Source of the DNA: Novosphingobium sp.
GTDB taxonomy: Bacteria > Pseudomonadota > Alphaproteobacteria > Sphingomonadales > Sphingomonadaceae
DNA length: 64,000 nt
Assembly: GCF_030696665.1 (NCBI RefSeq)
Contig: NZ_JAUYRV010000044.1
Coordinates: forward strand, 1-64,000
Direction of reading: 5' to 3'
This document shows, in pieces, positions 1-8,206 of the stretch. The position numbers were made by a program, and so were the translations under genes. The notes under the pieces were generated by a model. That model ran no database searches. It saw nothing but the letters and a program-made list of their open reading frames with translations, and was not told the origin of the DNA. Position 1 is the stretch's first letter, and each line of letters opens with the position of its first letter.

Positions 1-249
1 GCGGGCTGGTGCCGCAACTGTCGCCCTTGGCGACAAAAAGCGCATACGAATCGCCAACGGGAAACTCTGGCTTTGGCGCCCTTCCTCGCAACTGCGAGGG
101 AGGGCGTTCGCTTTTGCACTCATACCTTGGATCAGACACGGTTTGTGACGGTTGACTCAAAACTACCCCCCGCCTAAGGGGGCGGCGCCCTCGGCGGTCA
201 TCCGTCGTTTATGCTGCACTTTCGGTCGGGCAACTGACAGGAGAATGGC
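1..249. other. Leading non-coding stretch upstream of the F0 operon
   Basis: I see no convincing gene here; the reading frames that cross it are antisense shadows. It contains one near-perfect hairpin: 14-nt arms at 77-90 and 93-106 with one mismatch and a 2-nt loop. A short T-rich run follows, so it may terminate a gene ending left of the window. The rest should hold the promoter and leader of the atp operon. A purine-rich ribosome site (aggag) lies just before the ATG at 250. Confidence 0.4.
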
Positions 250-570
250 ATGAATGATGAACCGTCCGGGATCGAACCTATCGGTGAGGATGCGCGGATC
301 GACGCGCTCGACAAGCGGCTGAAAGCCCTTCGAGAGCGGGAAGAAGAGCGCAACCAGCCAAAGGCAGGCGGGGAAACCGATGCGAACTATCGCTTGGGCA
401 ACCGTGTGCTGGCGGAACTGATCGGGGGTCTTGCAGGCGGCGCGTTCATCGGCTGGGTCATTGACCAGTTTGCCGGGACAAGCCCCTGGGGGTTGCTGGT
501 GATGTTGTTCATGGGGGTCATCGTGGCCTTCCGCAACATCATCCGAATTTCGAGCCGGCGCCCCGAATAG
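250..570 (+). CDS. atpI: AtpI-type F0F1 ATP synthase assembly protein (subunit I)
   Basis: A 106-aa protein at the head of an F0 operon. The first ~50 residues are charged and helical (KALREREEERNQ). Two hydrophobic segments follow (about 55-72 and 80-97), with a Gly-rich first helix (ELIGGLAGGAFIGWVID), the layout of AtpI proteins that help assemble the c-ring or import Mg2+. A ribosome site lies 7-8 nt before the ATG. atpB follows about 40 nt downstream. In alphaproteobacteria the F0 genes are often in an operon separate from F1, as here: no F1 genes are in the window. Confidence 0.85.
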   Translation: MNDEPSGIEPIGEDARIDALDKRLKALREREEERNQPKAGGETDANYRLGNRVLAELIGGLAGGAFIGWVIDQFAGTSPWGLLVMLFMGVIVAFRNIIRISSRRPE

Positions 571-609
571 GGCGCTGTTGTTGTATTCGAGTGATACGGG
601 GTTTTGCGC

Positions 610-1392
610 GTGGCCGAAGGCAAGGTCGATCCGGTTCACCAGTTCACCATCGAATCCCTGTTTGGGACCGAGAACTGGGCAATCGGTGGTTACAACATCG
701 CGTTCACCAATTCGGCGCTGTGGATGGCGATCACCACTGCTGTGCTCGTGGTCTTCGTGGCCGGTGGTGCCAAGCGCCAACTGGTACCCGGCCGCTGGCA
801 AATGGCGGTTGAGGGGTTGACCGGCTTTGTCGACAACCTTTTGATGGCCAACATCGGCAAGGCTGGTCGCAAGTACCTGCCTTATGTGTTCTCGCTGTTC
901 GCGTTCATCCTGTTCGCCAACATGCTCGGCCTGATGCCACTGGCGCTGTTCGGGGTTCACCCGTTCACCTCGACCAGCCACTTCACGGTCACCGGCGTGC
1001 TCGCGATCATGAGCTTTGCCATCGTGCTGGTTGTAGGCTTTGCCAAGCATGGTCTGCACTTCTTCTCCCTGTTCGTGCCGCACGGTACGCCTGTCCTGAT
1101 GATCCCGATCATTTTCCCGATCGAGCTGATCTCGTTCATGGTGCGTCCGTTCAGCCTTGGTCTGCGTCTCTTTGTGGCGATGATGGCCGGGCACGTGCTG
1201 CTCGAAGTGCTCTCGGGCTTCGTCATCTCCGGCACCAACGCCGGGGTGGGCATCTTCTTCCTCGCAGCTCTTCCCAGCTTTCTGCTGATGATCGGCATCT
1301 GCGCGCTGGAACTTCTGGTGGCAGGCATTCAGGCATATGTCTTTGCCCTGCTCACCTGCGTCTATCTGAACGACGCTGAGAACCTTCACTGA
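610..1392 (+). CDS. atpB: F0F1 ATP synthase subunit a
   Basis: Membrane subunit a, which forms the proton half-channels against the c-ring. About 260 aa with five to six hydrophobic helices. The helix with the essential arginine is visible as RPFSLGLRLFVAMMAGH, and the C-terminal helix ends in LLTCVYLNDAENLH. I chose GTG at 610 because cgggg at 597-601 then sits 8 nt upstream. An in-frame TTG at 604 would place that site only 2 nt away. The gene lies between atpI and atpE in the same direction, so one transcript is likely. Confidence 0.93.
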   Translation: MAEGKVDPVHQFTIESLFGTENWAIGGYNIAFTNSALWMAITTAVLVVFVAGGAKRQLVPGRWQMAVEGLTGFVDNLLMANIGKAGRKYLPYVFSLFAFILFANMLGLMPLALFGVHPFTSTSHFTVTGVLAIMSFAIVLVVGFAKHGLHFFSLFVPHGTPVLMIPIIFPIELISFMVRPFSLGLRLFVAMMAGHVLLEVLSGFVISGTNAGVGIFFLAALPSFLLMIGICALELLVAGIQAYVFALLTCVYLNDAENLH

Positions 1393-1437
1393 TAACCGCA
1401 ACATCTTCCCATACGGAATTGAAAAGGAGTTTTTGAC

Positions 1438-1665
1438 ATGGACGCAGAAAGCGCAAAGCTGCTCGGTGCTGGTCTCGCCGCTGTTGGCGCCGGTCTCGCC
1501 TCGCTCGGCGTTGGCAACGTGTTTGCCAAGTTCCTCGAAGGCGCACTGCGCAACCCCGGCGCCGCTGACGGCCAGCAGGGTCGTCTGTTCATCGGCTTTG
1601 CAGCTGCTGAACTTCTCGGCCTGCTTTCGTTCGTCGTCGCGATGATCCTGATCTTCGTTGCCTGA
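1438..1665 (+). CDS. atpE: F0F1 ATP synthase subunit c
   Basis: A 75-aa proteolipid of two transmembrane helices joined by a polar loop (ALRNPGAADGQQGR). The proton-carrying carboxylate is Glu58 in FAAAELLGLLSF. Glycine repeats in helix 1 (GAGLAAVGAGLASLGVG) are the packing motif of c-rings. A strong aaaaggag site precedes the ATG by about 8 nt, as expected for a subunit made in many copies. It lies between atpB and atpF'. I see no sodium-binding pattern, so a proton-driven ring is likely. Confidence 0.95.
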   Translation: MDAESAKLLGAGLAAVGAGLASLGVGNVFAKFLEGALRNPGAADGQQGRLFIGFAAAELLGLLSFVVAMILIFVA

Positions 1666-1741
1666 TCAGGCTTCGAACTTCATAGATTGTTGAAATGCTG
1701 GCCGGGGTTCGCCCCGGCCGCCTGACGCCCGGACACCCGCG

Positions 1742-2236
1742 ATGCCTCAGATTGAACAGCTTGCCACCACCTATGCCAGCCAGGTCTTCTGGTTGCTGGT
1801 GTTTTTCGGCATCATCTTTTTCGTAGTCGGCCGGGGCATGTTGCCCAAGGTCGTTTCCACGATGGATGGCCGCGACAAGCAGATCGCCGACGACCTTGCC
1901 GCTGCCGAAGCCGCACGCGCCGCCGCCGATGCGCAGGAAGAGGCATGGCGCGTCCAGGCCAACCAGCAGCGCGCTGCGGCTCAGGCCGTGATCGCTGCTG
2001 CCAAGGCGGACGCTGCCAAGGCTACCGAAGCCAGCCTCGCCGTCGCTGCGGCTCGTATCGACGAGACCGTGACCGCCGCCGAAGCCCGCATTGCCGCCGC
2101 CCGCGCTGCCGCGCTGGGTGAAGTGGAAGGCGTAGCCGCTGAAGCTGCGCAGGATATCGCAAGCCGCATCGCCGGTCTGTCGATCCCTGCCGACGAAGCG
2201 CGCGCCGCCGTGAAGGGAGTTCTTGCGCATGGCTAA
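1742..2236 (+). CDS. atpF': F0F1 ATP synthase subunit b' (peripheral stalk)
   Basis: A 164-aa protein with one N-terminal membrane anchor (about 15-35, FWLLVFFGIIFFVVG) and a long Ala/Glu/Lys/Arg-rich helix. That is the dimerising stalk that holds F1 against F0. Having both b and b' genes is usual for alphaproteobacteria and phototrophs. The order c-b'-b is typical and marks this as b'. Its 3' end overlaps the start of the next gene by 8 nt, which implies translational coupling and 1:1 output. The assignment of b' versus b rests mainly on gene order. Confidence 0.87.
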   Translation: MPQIEQLATTYASQVFWLLVFFGIIFFVVGRGMLPKVVSTMDGRDKQIADDLAAAEAARAAADAQEEAWRVQANQQRAAAQAVIAAAKADAAKATEASLAVAAARIDETVTAAEARIAAARAAALGEVEGVAAEAAQDIASRIAGLSIPADEARAAVKGVLAHG

Positions 2237-2780
2237 CCCCGTTGAAACCACTGCTGTGGTGGAACACGGCGCCGCCGCCGAACACCACGTCGAACCTTCT
2301 GCGCTGGGCCTCGGGCCAAGCGCTTGGGCAGCACTGGCGATGATCGTGTTTCTGGGCATTCTTGTTTACAAGAAGGTCCCGGGCCTGATCGTCGGCGGTC
2401 TCGACAAGCAGATCAACGCGATCCGCAAGCAGCTCGATGAAGCCAAGGTGCTCCGTGCCGAAGCCGAAAAGCTGCGTGCCGAATACGCGGCCAAGATCGC
2501 CAACGCCGAAAAGGACGCGGCGTCGATGGTCGAACACGCAAAGACCGAAGCTGCCGCGATTGTCGCCAAGGCCGAAGCCGATGCTGCCACCACCATCACC
2601 CGCCGCGAAAAGATGGCGTCCGACAAGATCGCCGCTGCCGAACGCGCCGCCATCGATGACCTGCGCGCCAAGGCCGCCGAAGCCGCAACGGCTGCAGCCC
2701 GCCAGTTGATCGCCAAGAACCACTCCGCCGGAGCCGACAAGGCACTGGTCGATGGAGCCATCGCCGGTCTGGTAAACTGA
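2229..2780 (+). CDS. atpF: F0F1 ATP synthase subunit b (peripheral stalk)
   Basis: 183 aa from the ATG at 2229. An in-frame TTG two codons upstream (2223) is less likely because it has no better ribosome site. After a polar N-terminus there is one hydrophobic segment (about 33-52, AWAALAMIVFLGILVYKKVPG), then a long charged coiled helix rich in Ala and Glu. It partners b' in the peripheral stalk. The last gene of the F0 operon; a strong terminator follows 33 nt later. Confidence 0.9.
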   Translation: MANPVETTAVVEHGAAAEHHVEPSALGLGPSAWAALAMIVFLGILVYKKVPGLIVGGLDKQINAIRKQLDEAKVLRAEAEKLRAEYAAKIANAEKDAASMVEHAKTEAAAIVAKAEADAATTITRREKMASDKIAAAERAAIDDLRAKAAEAATAAARQLIAKNHSAGADKALVDGAIAGLVN

Positions 2781-2812
2781 TCCGCTAACCACGCATCAGG
2801 GCTATATGAACA

Positions 2813-2849
2813 CAAAACCCCTTCCGGTTTGCGCCGGGAGGGGTTTTTG
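2813..2849 (+). terminator. Rho-independent terminator of the atp F0 operon
   Basis: An A-tract and CCCC with TCCGG on the left, a short loop, then CCGG-GAGGGG and a run of five T. The symmetrical A/T flanks could also end the converging parDE transcript from the other strand, so the element may be bidirectional. Confidence 0.8.
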
Positions 2850-2861
2850 TTTGGACAGCGC

Positions 2862-3149
2862 TTAGAGGTGACGTTCGACGTCTTGTTTGCCGTGCAGGAT
2901 GCGGACGATTTCAACCTCATCTTCCGTCATGCGGTAGTAGATCACGTGTGAGCCACAGCGGATTTTGAACATCCCGTCTTGCGCGCTGGATTTGCGCCCT
3001 ATCCGTTGCCCGGTTGATACTTCGCTGCTGACGGTTTGCAGTTTGCGGGCGTAACTATTGGCCTGTACGGCCCCCCAAGTTTCTACAGAATAGTGCCAGA
3101 TTTTTGCGAGATCTGCCTTGGCTGCCCGGGAATACCGAATGGCCTTCAC
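2862..3149 (-). CDS. parE: ParE/RelE-superfamily toxin of a type II toxin-antitoxin pair
   Basis: A 95-aa basic protein with the ParE/RelE fold signature: N-terminal YSRAAKADLAKIWHYSVETWG, central LSVEVSTG-like helix and a C-terminal strand pair (IYYRMTEDEVEIVRILHGKQD). ParE toxins usually poison DNA gyrase. RelE relatives cut mRNA, but the ParD-type partner favours gyrase. Its start overlaps the antitoxin stop by 4 nt, the usual coupled arrangement. Length is normal, with no truncation. It converges on the atp operon terminator. Confidence 0.85.
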   Translation of the reverse strand: MKAIRYSRAAKADLAKIWHYSVETWGAVQANSYARKLQTVSSEVSTGQRIGRKSSAQDGMFKIRCGSHVIYYRMTEDEVEIVRILHGKQDVERHL

Positions 3150-3394
3150 CGCGCCTCGTACTCGCCATTCAACTCGCTCAAGAATTCTTCGAAATCGAAT
3201 GGTTCGGCCATTCCGGATTTCTCGCCTTCGATCAACGCATCCTGCAAGGCCTTGAACTTGGTTTCGTGATCTTCAAGCAACCGCAGCCCTGCTCGCACAA
3301 CATCGCTGGCAGACCCATAGCGGCCTGTGCTGACCTGACTGGCAATGAAGTCGCTGAAGTGTTCGCCGATGGTGACAGAGGTGTTTCGGGGCAT
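3146..3394 (-). CDS. parD: ParD-type antitoxin (ribbon-helix-helix)
   Basis: An 82-aa protein. The N-terminal ribbon-helix-helix region reads NTSVTIGEHFSDFIASQ, then GRYGSASDVVRAGLRLLED, the conserved ParD block. The acidic C-terminal tail (EPFDFEEFLSELNGEYEAR) is the kind that wraps around the toxin. ParD dimers normally repress their own promoter, and an inverted repeat lies directly upstream (3406-3419). It is first in a two-gene operon with parE. Confidence 0.87.
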   Translation of the reverse strand: MPRNTSVTIGEHFSDFIASQVSTGRYGSASDVVRAGLRLLEDHETKFKALQDALIEGEKSGMAEPFDFEEFLSELNGEYEAR

Positions 3395-3402
3395 CTTGGT
3401 AT

Positions 3403-3440
3403 CCTCATCTGCCTAGATGTACCAAAATATAATACAATCC
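3403..3440 (-). promoter_or_regulatory. Probable parDE promoter and autoregulatory operator
   Basis: Upstream of parD there is an inverted repeat CATCT-gcct-AGATG (3406-3419). Next to it is an AT-rich block on the minus strand containing TATTATATT, a plausible -10 element. An operator overlapping the transcription start is the normal way ParD-type antitoxins repress themselves. Site identity is inferred from position and symmetry only. Confidence 0.45.
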
Positions 3441-3461
3441 CGCGAAGGCCTCAACTCAAGA

Positions 3462-3578
3462 TCAGTGGCTTTGATCAAACGCGAAGAGCAAAGCGCCGAG
3501 TAGCGGTGGAGCGAGCAACAACGTTACGATACCAGCCAGCGTGAGTGCGTCCTTGGTATCCTGCCGATTCCACTTCAA
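3462..3578 (-). CDS. Possible 38-aa single-span membrane protein coupled to the LacI-type gene
   Basis: Starting at the TTG at 3578-3576, this frame gives a short polar N-terminus (MKWNRQDTKDALT), one strongly hydrophobic helix (LAGIVTLLLAPPLLGALLFAF) and a polar end. The TTG overlaps the TGA stop of the upstream LacI gene as TTGA, the geometry of translational coupling. The same TTGA overlap joins two certain genes at 43256 in this window. No homologue is known to me. It could be chance, but coding-like composition, position and coupling argue for a real small protein. Confidence 0.4.
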   Translation of the reverse strand: MKWNRQDTKDALTLAGIVTLLLAPPLLGALLFAFDQSH

Positions 3579-4603
3579 GCCCGCGTAGACCCCCGGATCA
3601 CCAGCCTCACCGGCACGCGCCGCCCGGACCCTTCGGTCCCGTTGATCTTCGCCAGCAACTGCTCCACCAGCAGCGCGCCGGCCATCTGGAAGTCCGGTTC
3701 GATCGAGGTGAGGGGAGGGGTGGACCATGCGCCTGCGCGGATGCCGTCAAAGCCGATGATGCCCACCTGATCGGGAATGGCATATCCCCGCGCCGTCAGT
3801 TCCTTAAGCGCGCCCAGCGCCATCTCGTCGCACACGGCAAAGATCGCGTCGAACGCCACGCCGCTTTCCGCCAGCGCAATCGCCGCAAGCCGCCCCTGCT
3901 CCTCGCGCGCCAGTCCGCTGTCCACCTGCTGCAAGCGCGGCTCCAGTCCGGCTGAGCGCATCGCCTCGGCATAGCCCTCGTAGCGTTCCTGAAACTGCCG
4001 CTGCGGTGATGTGGCAGAGCCTATGCACACGATCTGCTTGTACCCGCGCACCAGCAGGTGCCGCGTGGCCAATGTCGCACCCGAGAGGTTGTCGCTGCGC
4101 ACCCACGGCATTTCGTTGTCGGGCGATCCCCAGCAGGTCCAGTGCGTGCCCTGCGGCATATCGCCGAAATAGTCCCACGCCGCCGTGTTGGTGGTCGTGC
4201 CAATCACGATCATACCATCGGCCTTGCGCCGCTCCTGAAAGTGCCCCCAGAAGTTCTCCGGTGCATCCTGAAACGCCACCAGCGTTTCATACCCGCGCGC
4301 CGATGCTGCCGCGCAGGTGCTGCCCAGCAGCGAGAAGTAGAAGGGGTTGATGTCCTTGCGGTCCTGCGCCTCGCGGCAGATCATCACCACGGCAATCGTG
4401 CCGGTGCGCCCGCGCCGCAGCCGCGCCGCGTTCTCGTCCACCTGATAGTTCAGCCGCCGCGCCGCCTCGATCACGCGCTGCCGTGTCGGCTCGCTGATCG
4501 ATGTATCACCGGCCAGCGCGCGGCTTACGGTGGACTGGCTGACGCCCGCCGCCTCGGCCACGTCGAACGACGTTACGCGGATAATCTTCCTGTCGTTCAC
4601 CAA
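3575..4603 (-). CDS. LacI-family transcriptional regulator
   Basis: 342 aa. An N-terminal helix-turn-helix (DVAEAAGVSQSTVSRAL) is followed by the LacI hinge helix region (RLNYQVDENAARLRRGRTGTI). A periplasmic-binding-protein-like ligand domain of about 270 residues follows, ending normally. Such regulators sense sugars or nucleosides and repress nearby genes. No sugar gene adjoins it, so the effector is unknown. It is read in the same direction as gloB upstream, about 40 nt apart, and a 38-aa ORF overlaps its stop codon. Full length and apparently intact. Confidence 0.9.
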   Translation of the reverse strand: MVNDRKIIRVTSFDVAEAAGVSQSTVSRALAGDTSISEPTRQRVIEAARRLNYQVDENAARLRRGRTGTIAVVMICREAQDRKDINPFYFSLLGSTCAAASARGYETLVAFQDAPENFWGHFQERRKADGMIVIGTTTNTAAWDYFGDMPQGTHWTCWGSPDNEMPWVRSDNLSGATLATRHLLVRGYKQIVCIGSATSPQRQFQERYEGYAEAMRSAGLEPRLQQVDSGLAREEQGRLAAIALAESGVAFDAIFAVCDEMALGALKELTARGYAIPDQVGIIGFDGIRAGAWSTPPLTSIEPDFQMAGALLVEQLLAKINGTEGSGRRVPVRLVIRGSTRA

Positions 4604-4645
4604 AATGCGTCCCCCCGGGTCAGCCTTCCTTTAGCAGGATCGGCG

Positions 4646-5410
4646 TCAGCGGAAAGTGTCCTTGGCGGTGCGCAGCGCGGCAAATGTTTCGACCGGAGAA
4701 GTCCCGCCCCACCGCGCCGCCATATCGGTGTCATCGGCCCGCAGGAACGGGTTGGCGGCCAGCTCTGCGCCAAGCGTCGTCGGCACGGTCCACTCGCCCC
4801 GCGCGCGCTTTTCGTCCACGCCATTGGCATAGGCGTGGAGCGCCTCATTGTCCGGGTCAGCAAACACCGCAAACCGGGCGTTCGCCTGTGTGTACTCATG
4901 CGCACTGTAGAGCGTCGTCTTCGCAGGCAATGCTTTCAACCGCGCAAGGCTCGCCCAGAACTGCTCCGGCGTGCCTTCAAACATGCGCCCGCAGCCCAGC
5001 GGAAACAGCGCATCCCCCACAAAGGCCACCGCCGCTTCTGGCACATGATAGGCGATGTGCCCCAGCGTATGCCCGCCCACATCGATCACCTGTGCGGAGA
5101 ACGCCCCCAGCGCTACCACATCACCTTGCGCCACCGCCCGGTCAACGCCCGCAATCTTCGCCGCATCCCCCGCAGAAGCCACGATCAGACAGCCCGTAGC
5201 CGCCTTGATCGCCTCGTTCCCGCCCGCATGGTCAGGATGCCAGTGCGTGTTCCAGATCTGCGTGATCCGCCACCCCTTTGCCTCGGCCTCGCGCAAATAG
5301 GCCTCGGCATCGGGCGTATCGATACACGCCGTCTCCCCGCTCGCAGGGTCATGCACAAGGAAGCCGTAGTTGTCGGACAGGCACGGAAACTGGTGGATCT
5401 GTAAAGTCAT
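4646..5410 (-). CDS. gloB: Hydroxyacylglutathione hydrolase (glyoxalase II)
   Basis: 254 aa, metallo-beta-lactamase fold. The metal-binding signature THWHPDH is at residues 55-61, with further ligands in GGHTLGHIAYH, VGDALF and SAHEYT. The C-terminal glyoxalase II domain (NPFLRADD near residue 220) binds glutathione and sets GloB apart from generic family members. It hydrolyses S-lactoylglutathione to lactate and glutathione, the last step of methylglyoxal detoxification in the cytoplasm. It lies directly downstream of the rpsA terminator and probably has its own promoter. Confidence 0.92.
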   Translation of the reverse strand: MTLQIHQFPCLSDNYGFLVHDPASGETACIDTPDAEAYLREAEAKGWRITQIWNTHWHPDHAGGNEAIKAATGCLIVASAGDAAKIAGVDRAVAQGDVVALGAFSAQVIDVGGHTLGHIAYHVPEAAVAFVGDALFPLGCGRMFEGTPEQFWASLARLKALPAKTTLYSAHEYTQANARFAVFADPDNEALHAYANGVDEKRARGEWTVPTTLGAELAANPFLRADDTDMAARWGGTSPVETFAALRTAKDTFR

Positions 5411-5443
5411 GCCCGCAGCTTAGCGGCCTCCGCGCCACAAAGC

Positions 5444-5473
5444 AAAAGCCCGCCCGGATCGCTCCGGACGGGC
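5444..5473 (-). terminator. Rho-independent terminator of rpsA
   Basis: Read on the minus strand, 11-nt GC-rich arms (5473-5463 and 5458-5448) with one mismatch enclose a 4-nt loop. TTTT then TGCTTTG follows. It lies about 30 nt after the rpsA stop codon and just before gloB, so it separates the two genes. Confidence 0.8.
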
Positions 5474-5506
5474 CTTGCATGTGCTTGTCCCTTGCGGGAG
5501 CGTTTC

Positions 5507-7213
5507 TTAGTTGCGAGCCTTCAGCGCCGCACCAAGGATGTCGCCCAGCGAAGCGCCAGCATCCGAGGAACCGTACTGTTCCACTGCTTCCTTCTCTTCA
5601 TGGAGCTGACGCGCCTTGACCGAGAAGTTGGGCTTCTTCGAACGATCGAAGCCGGTGACCATCGCATCAAGCTTCTGGCCAACCTGGAAGCGGTCGGGAC
5701 GCTGTTCGTCACGGTCGCGGCCCAGGTCCGAACGCTTGATGAAGCCGGTTGCGCCATCGTCGCCAGCCTGCACTTCAAGGCCGCCATCGCGGACTTCAAG
5801 CACAGTCACGGTGATCACTTCGCCGCGGCGCAGCGATCCGGTTGCGCTTGCAGCAACGCCACCAGCGGCCGGAGCACCCTTTTCAAGCTGCTTCATGCCA
5901 AGGCTGATGCGTTCCTTCTCGACGTCAACGTCGAGAACCACGGCCGAGACTTCCTCGCCCTTGCGGTGCAGTGCCAGCGCGTCTTCGCCCGAGATGCCCC
6001 ATGCGATGTCCGACATGTGGACCATGCCGTCCACGTCGCCGTCCAGACCGATGAACAGGCCGAACTCGGTGGCGTTCTTGACTTCGCCTTCCACGGTCGA
6101 ACCGACCGGGTGCTTGTCTGCAAACGCTTCCCACGGGTTCTGCTGGGCCTGCTTGAGGCCGAGCGAGATGCGGCGCTTGTCGCTGTCGACTTCCAGAACC
6201 AGCACGTCGACTTCCTGCGAGGTCGAAACGATCTTGCCGGGGTGGACGTTCTTCTTGGTCCACGACATTTCCGAAACGTGGACCAGGCCTTCGATGCCAG
6301 CTTCCAGTTCCACGAACGCGCCATATTCGGTGATGTTGGTGACAACGCCCGAAAGCTTTGCGCCCACCGGATACTTCGCGGCCACGCCATCCCACGGATC
6401 GCTTTCCAGCTGCTTCATGCCAAGGCTGATGCGCTGCGTGTCCTGGTTGATGCGGATGATCTGCACCTTCACCGTGTCGCCAATGGCGATCACTTCCGAA
6501 GGATGGTTCACGCGCTTGTAGCTCATGTCCGTCACGTGGAGCAGGCCATCGATGCCGCCAAGATCAACGAACGCACCGTAATCGGTGATGTTCTTGACCA
6601 CGCCGTCGATGATCTGGCCTTCCTTGAGGTTCATGATCAGGCCCGAACGCTGTTCTGCGCGGGTTTCTTCGAGGACTGCACGGCGCGAAACCACGATGTT
6701 GCCACGGCGGCGATCCATCTTCAGAATCTGGAACGGCTGCGGCATGTCCATCAGCGGGGTCACATCGCGCACGGGGCGGATGTCGACCTGCGAGCCGGGA
6801 AGGAACGCCACGGCGCCGTCGAGGTCGACCGTGAAGCCGCCCTTAACGCGGCCGAAGATCACGCCTTCAACGCGCTTGCCTTCGCCGAATTCGTTTTCAA
6901 GCTTGTCCCATGCGGCTTCGCGGCGAGCGCGGTCGCGCGAGAGCATCGCTTCGCCGTCAGCGTTTTCAACGCGATCGACATAAACTTCCACTTCATCGCC
7001 GACCGAAAGGCCGTGCGGCTGGCCGGGCGAGGCGAATTCGCGCAGGGCAACGCGGCCCTCGCTCTTCAGGCCTACGTCGATGACGGCCTTGTCGTTTTCG
7101 ATGGCAGTGATGGTGCCCTTGACGACGCGGCCTTCAAAGCCACCGTTGGCGGCTCCGCCAAGCGATTCGTCAAGCAGCGCGGCGAAATCGTCGCGCGACG
7201 GGTTGGTAGCCAT
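5507..7213 (-). CDS. rpsA: 30S ribosomal protein S1
   Basis: 568 aa from the ATG at 7213. The frame extends upstream, but MATNPSRDDFAALLDES is the family N-terminus and AGGAAGC lies before it. Six S1 (OB-fold) RNA-binding repeats are visible; repeats 3-6 carry the usual GAFVDLGGIDGLLHVTDMS-like cores. S1 captures mRNA on the small ribosomal subunit. Length and domain number fit the long proteobacterial form. Upstream lie an AT-rich island and then cmk. rpsA is commonly found beside cmk and aroA, so the island appears to have been inserted between rpsA and cmk. Confidence 0.96.
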   Translation of the reverse strand: MATNPSRDDFAALLDESLGGAANGGFEGRVVKGTITAIENDKAVIDVGLKSEGRVALREFASPGQPHGLSVGDEVEVYVDRVENADGEAMLSRDRARREAAWDKLENEFGEGKRVEGVIFGRVKGGFTVDLDGAVAFLPGSQVDIRPVRDVTPLMDMPQPFQILKMDRRRGNIVVSRRAVLEETRAEQRSGLIMNLKEGQIIDGVVKNITDYGAFVDLGGIDGLLHVTDMSYKRVNHPSEVIAIGDTVKVQIIRINQDTQRISLGMKQLESDPWDGVAAKYPVGAKLSGVVTNITEYGAFVELEAGIEGLVHVSEMSWTKKNVHPGKIVSTSQEVDVLVLEVDSDKRRISLGLKQAQQNPWEAFADKHPVGSTVEGEVKNATEFGLFIGLDGDVDGMVHMSDIAWGISGEDALALHRKGEEVSAVVLDVDVEKERISLGMKQLEKGAPAAGGVAASATGSLRRGEVITVTVLEVRDGGLEVQAGDDGATGFIKRSDLGRDRDEQRPDRFQVGQKLDAMVTGFDRSKKPNFSVKARQLHEEKEAVEQYGSSDAGASLGDILGAALKARN

Positions 7214-7495
7214 TATATCCAAGCTTCCTGTAACAAATATACCGGCCAGGCGGTTGTTTCCGCCGGTCTTTCCTCCACGCCCCGCACCATGCGAACCGTG
7301 GGCCAAAAAGGGCCGAACCGCCCCCGAAGCCGAATGCTGACGGGGGCATCCGGGCGAGCGTGAGCCTGCGCGGATGGGCGGCGCTTAGGCGCAAAGGGTG
7401 GGAAAAGCAAGGAAAATGGGGTCGATTAGCATCTTTTAGGCGCGCTCCTGTTTTGAGACTCGATTTCGAAGGCACTTTAAAATTATACTGGGCGA
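7214..7495. promoter_or_regulatory. Divergent intergenic region between rpsA and the AT-rich island
   Basis: The left part is GC-rich and should carry the rpsA promoter. Base composition changes sharply at about 7430, where AT-rich sequence begins. TATACT (7484-7489) lies exactly one -10 distance from the ATG at 7496. No Shine-Dalgarno sequence lies in between, so the first island gene may be transcribed as a leaderless mRNA. I found no clear -35 element at the proper spacing. Confidence 0.4.
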
Positions 7496-8206
7496 ATGAG
7501 AACATCGCTCCGACCTACATTCAATTCGTGCCTTGTTTTGGCGGGCCTTTTGTTATTTGTGCCACCGCCCATTTTTGTACGAGCAAGCGCTGCTCAGCTT
7601 GCTAAAACTGGCGTCGGAGAAAGTGCTAAAGCAGCAGGCAGTGTACGCGAAGAAATAGGGCAAAGAGAGTGGTATAACCAAGGATGGTGGCCAATAATTG
7701 GGGGAATTTCTGCGCTCATAGTCACAAACGCAGTTTCCGTCACTATTGTCTATGTCCAATCCTCAAAATCTTTTAATATGATTGTTCGTCAACGAAAAAT
7801 TGAATTTTTATCTGAATCTTTACAAGAGTTCTACAGCCCATTGCTGGCACTCATAGATATTAATGGTGAGATATTTTCGGAAACCGGCCCTAAGACATTT
7901 CCGCTTGAGGAGCCTAGCCGTAGTGCTGCAGCACTTGTGTGGCATGAAACAAAAAAGAAAATTTTACAAAACAACATTGAAATCGAAAATATCCTTCGAA
8001 CAAAATCGCATTATCTTGATGAGTCAGATAGTTTGACACATTATCACTCTCTACTTTTGCATGTGTCGATGTATGAAACGTTTCAGTCGGTTGAGACCGA
8101 AATTTACAAAAAATTTCTCTTTCCTCACCATGTGCGAGAGCATATTTTTAATACGCGAACACAGGTTTTGGAAAAGCTCTATATTGCGACAGGAGAAACT
8201 ATATGA
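7496..8206 (+). CDS. Unknown membrane protein, first gene of the AT-rich three-gene operon
   Basis: 236 aa, not recognised. The N-terminus looks like a signal peptide or first membrane helix (about 9-32, CLVLAGLLLFVPPPIFV). An outward loop of ~30 residues leads to a second helix (about 63-86, WWPIIGGISALIVTNAVSV). The remaining 150 residues are soluble and mostly helical, beginning RQRKIEFLSESLQEFYSPLL, which suggests a cytoplasmic domain. Codon use is AT-rich, unlike its neighbours, indicating transfer. Its stop overlaps the start of the next gene by 4 nt (ATGA). A membrane-anchored sensor or effector is one possible role, but nothing in the sequence proves it. Confidence 0.7.
   Translation: MRTSLRPTFNSCLVLAGLLLFVPPPIFVRASAAQLAKTGVGESAKAAGSVREEIGQREWYNQGWWPIIGGISALIVTNAVSVTIVYVQSSKSFNMIVRQRKIEFLSESLQEFYSPLLALIDINGEIFSETGPKTFPLEEPSRSAAALVWHETKKKILQNNIEIENILRTKSHYLDESDSLTHYHSLLLHVSMYETFQSVETEIYKKFLFPHHVREHIFNTRTQVLEKLYIATGETI

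Noticed and set aside
163..1404. A 413-aa open frame on the minus strand across atpI and atpB
   Set aside because: It lies antisense to two clear ATP synthase genes and its residues are low-complexity His/Gln/Arg-rich, as expected for the shadow of a high-GC gene.
5492..7363. A 623-aa plus-strand frame opposite rpsA
   Set aside because: Antisense to S1 with no recognisable domains; the regular S1 repeats on the other strand explain it.
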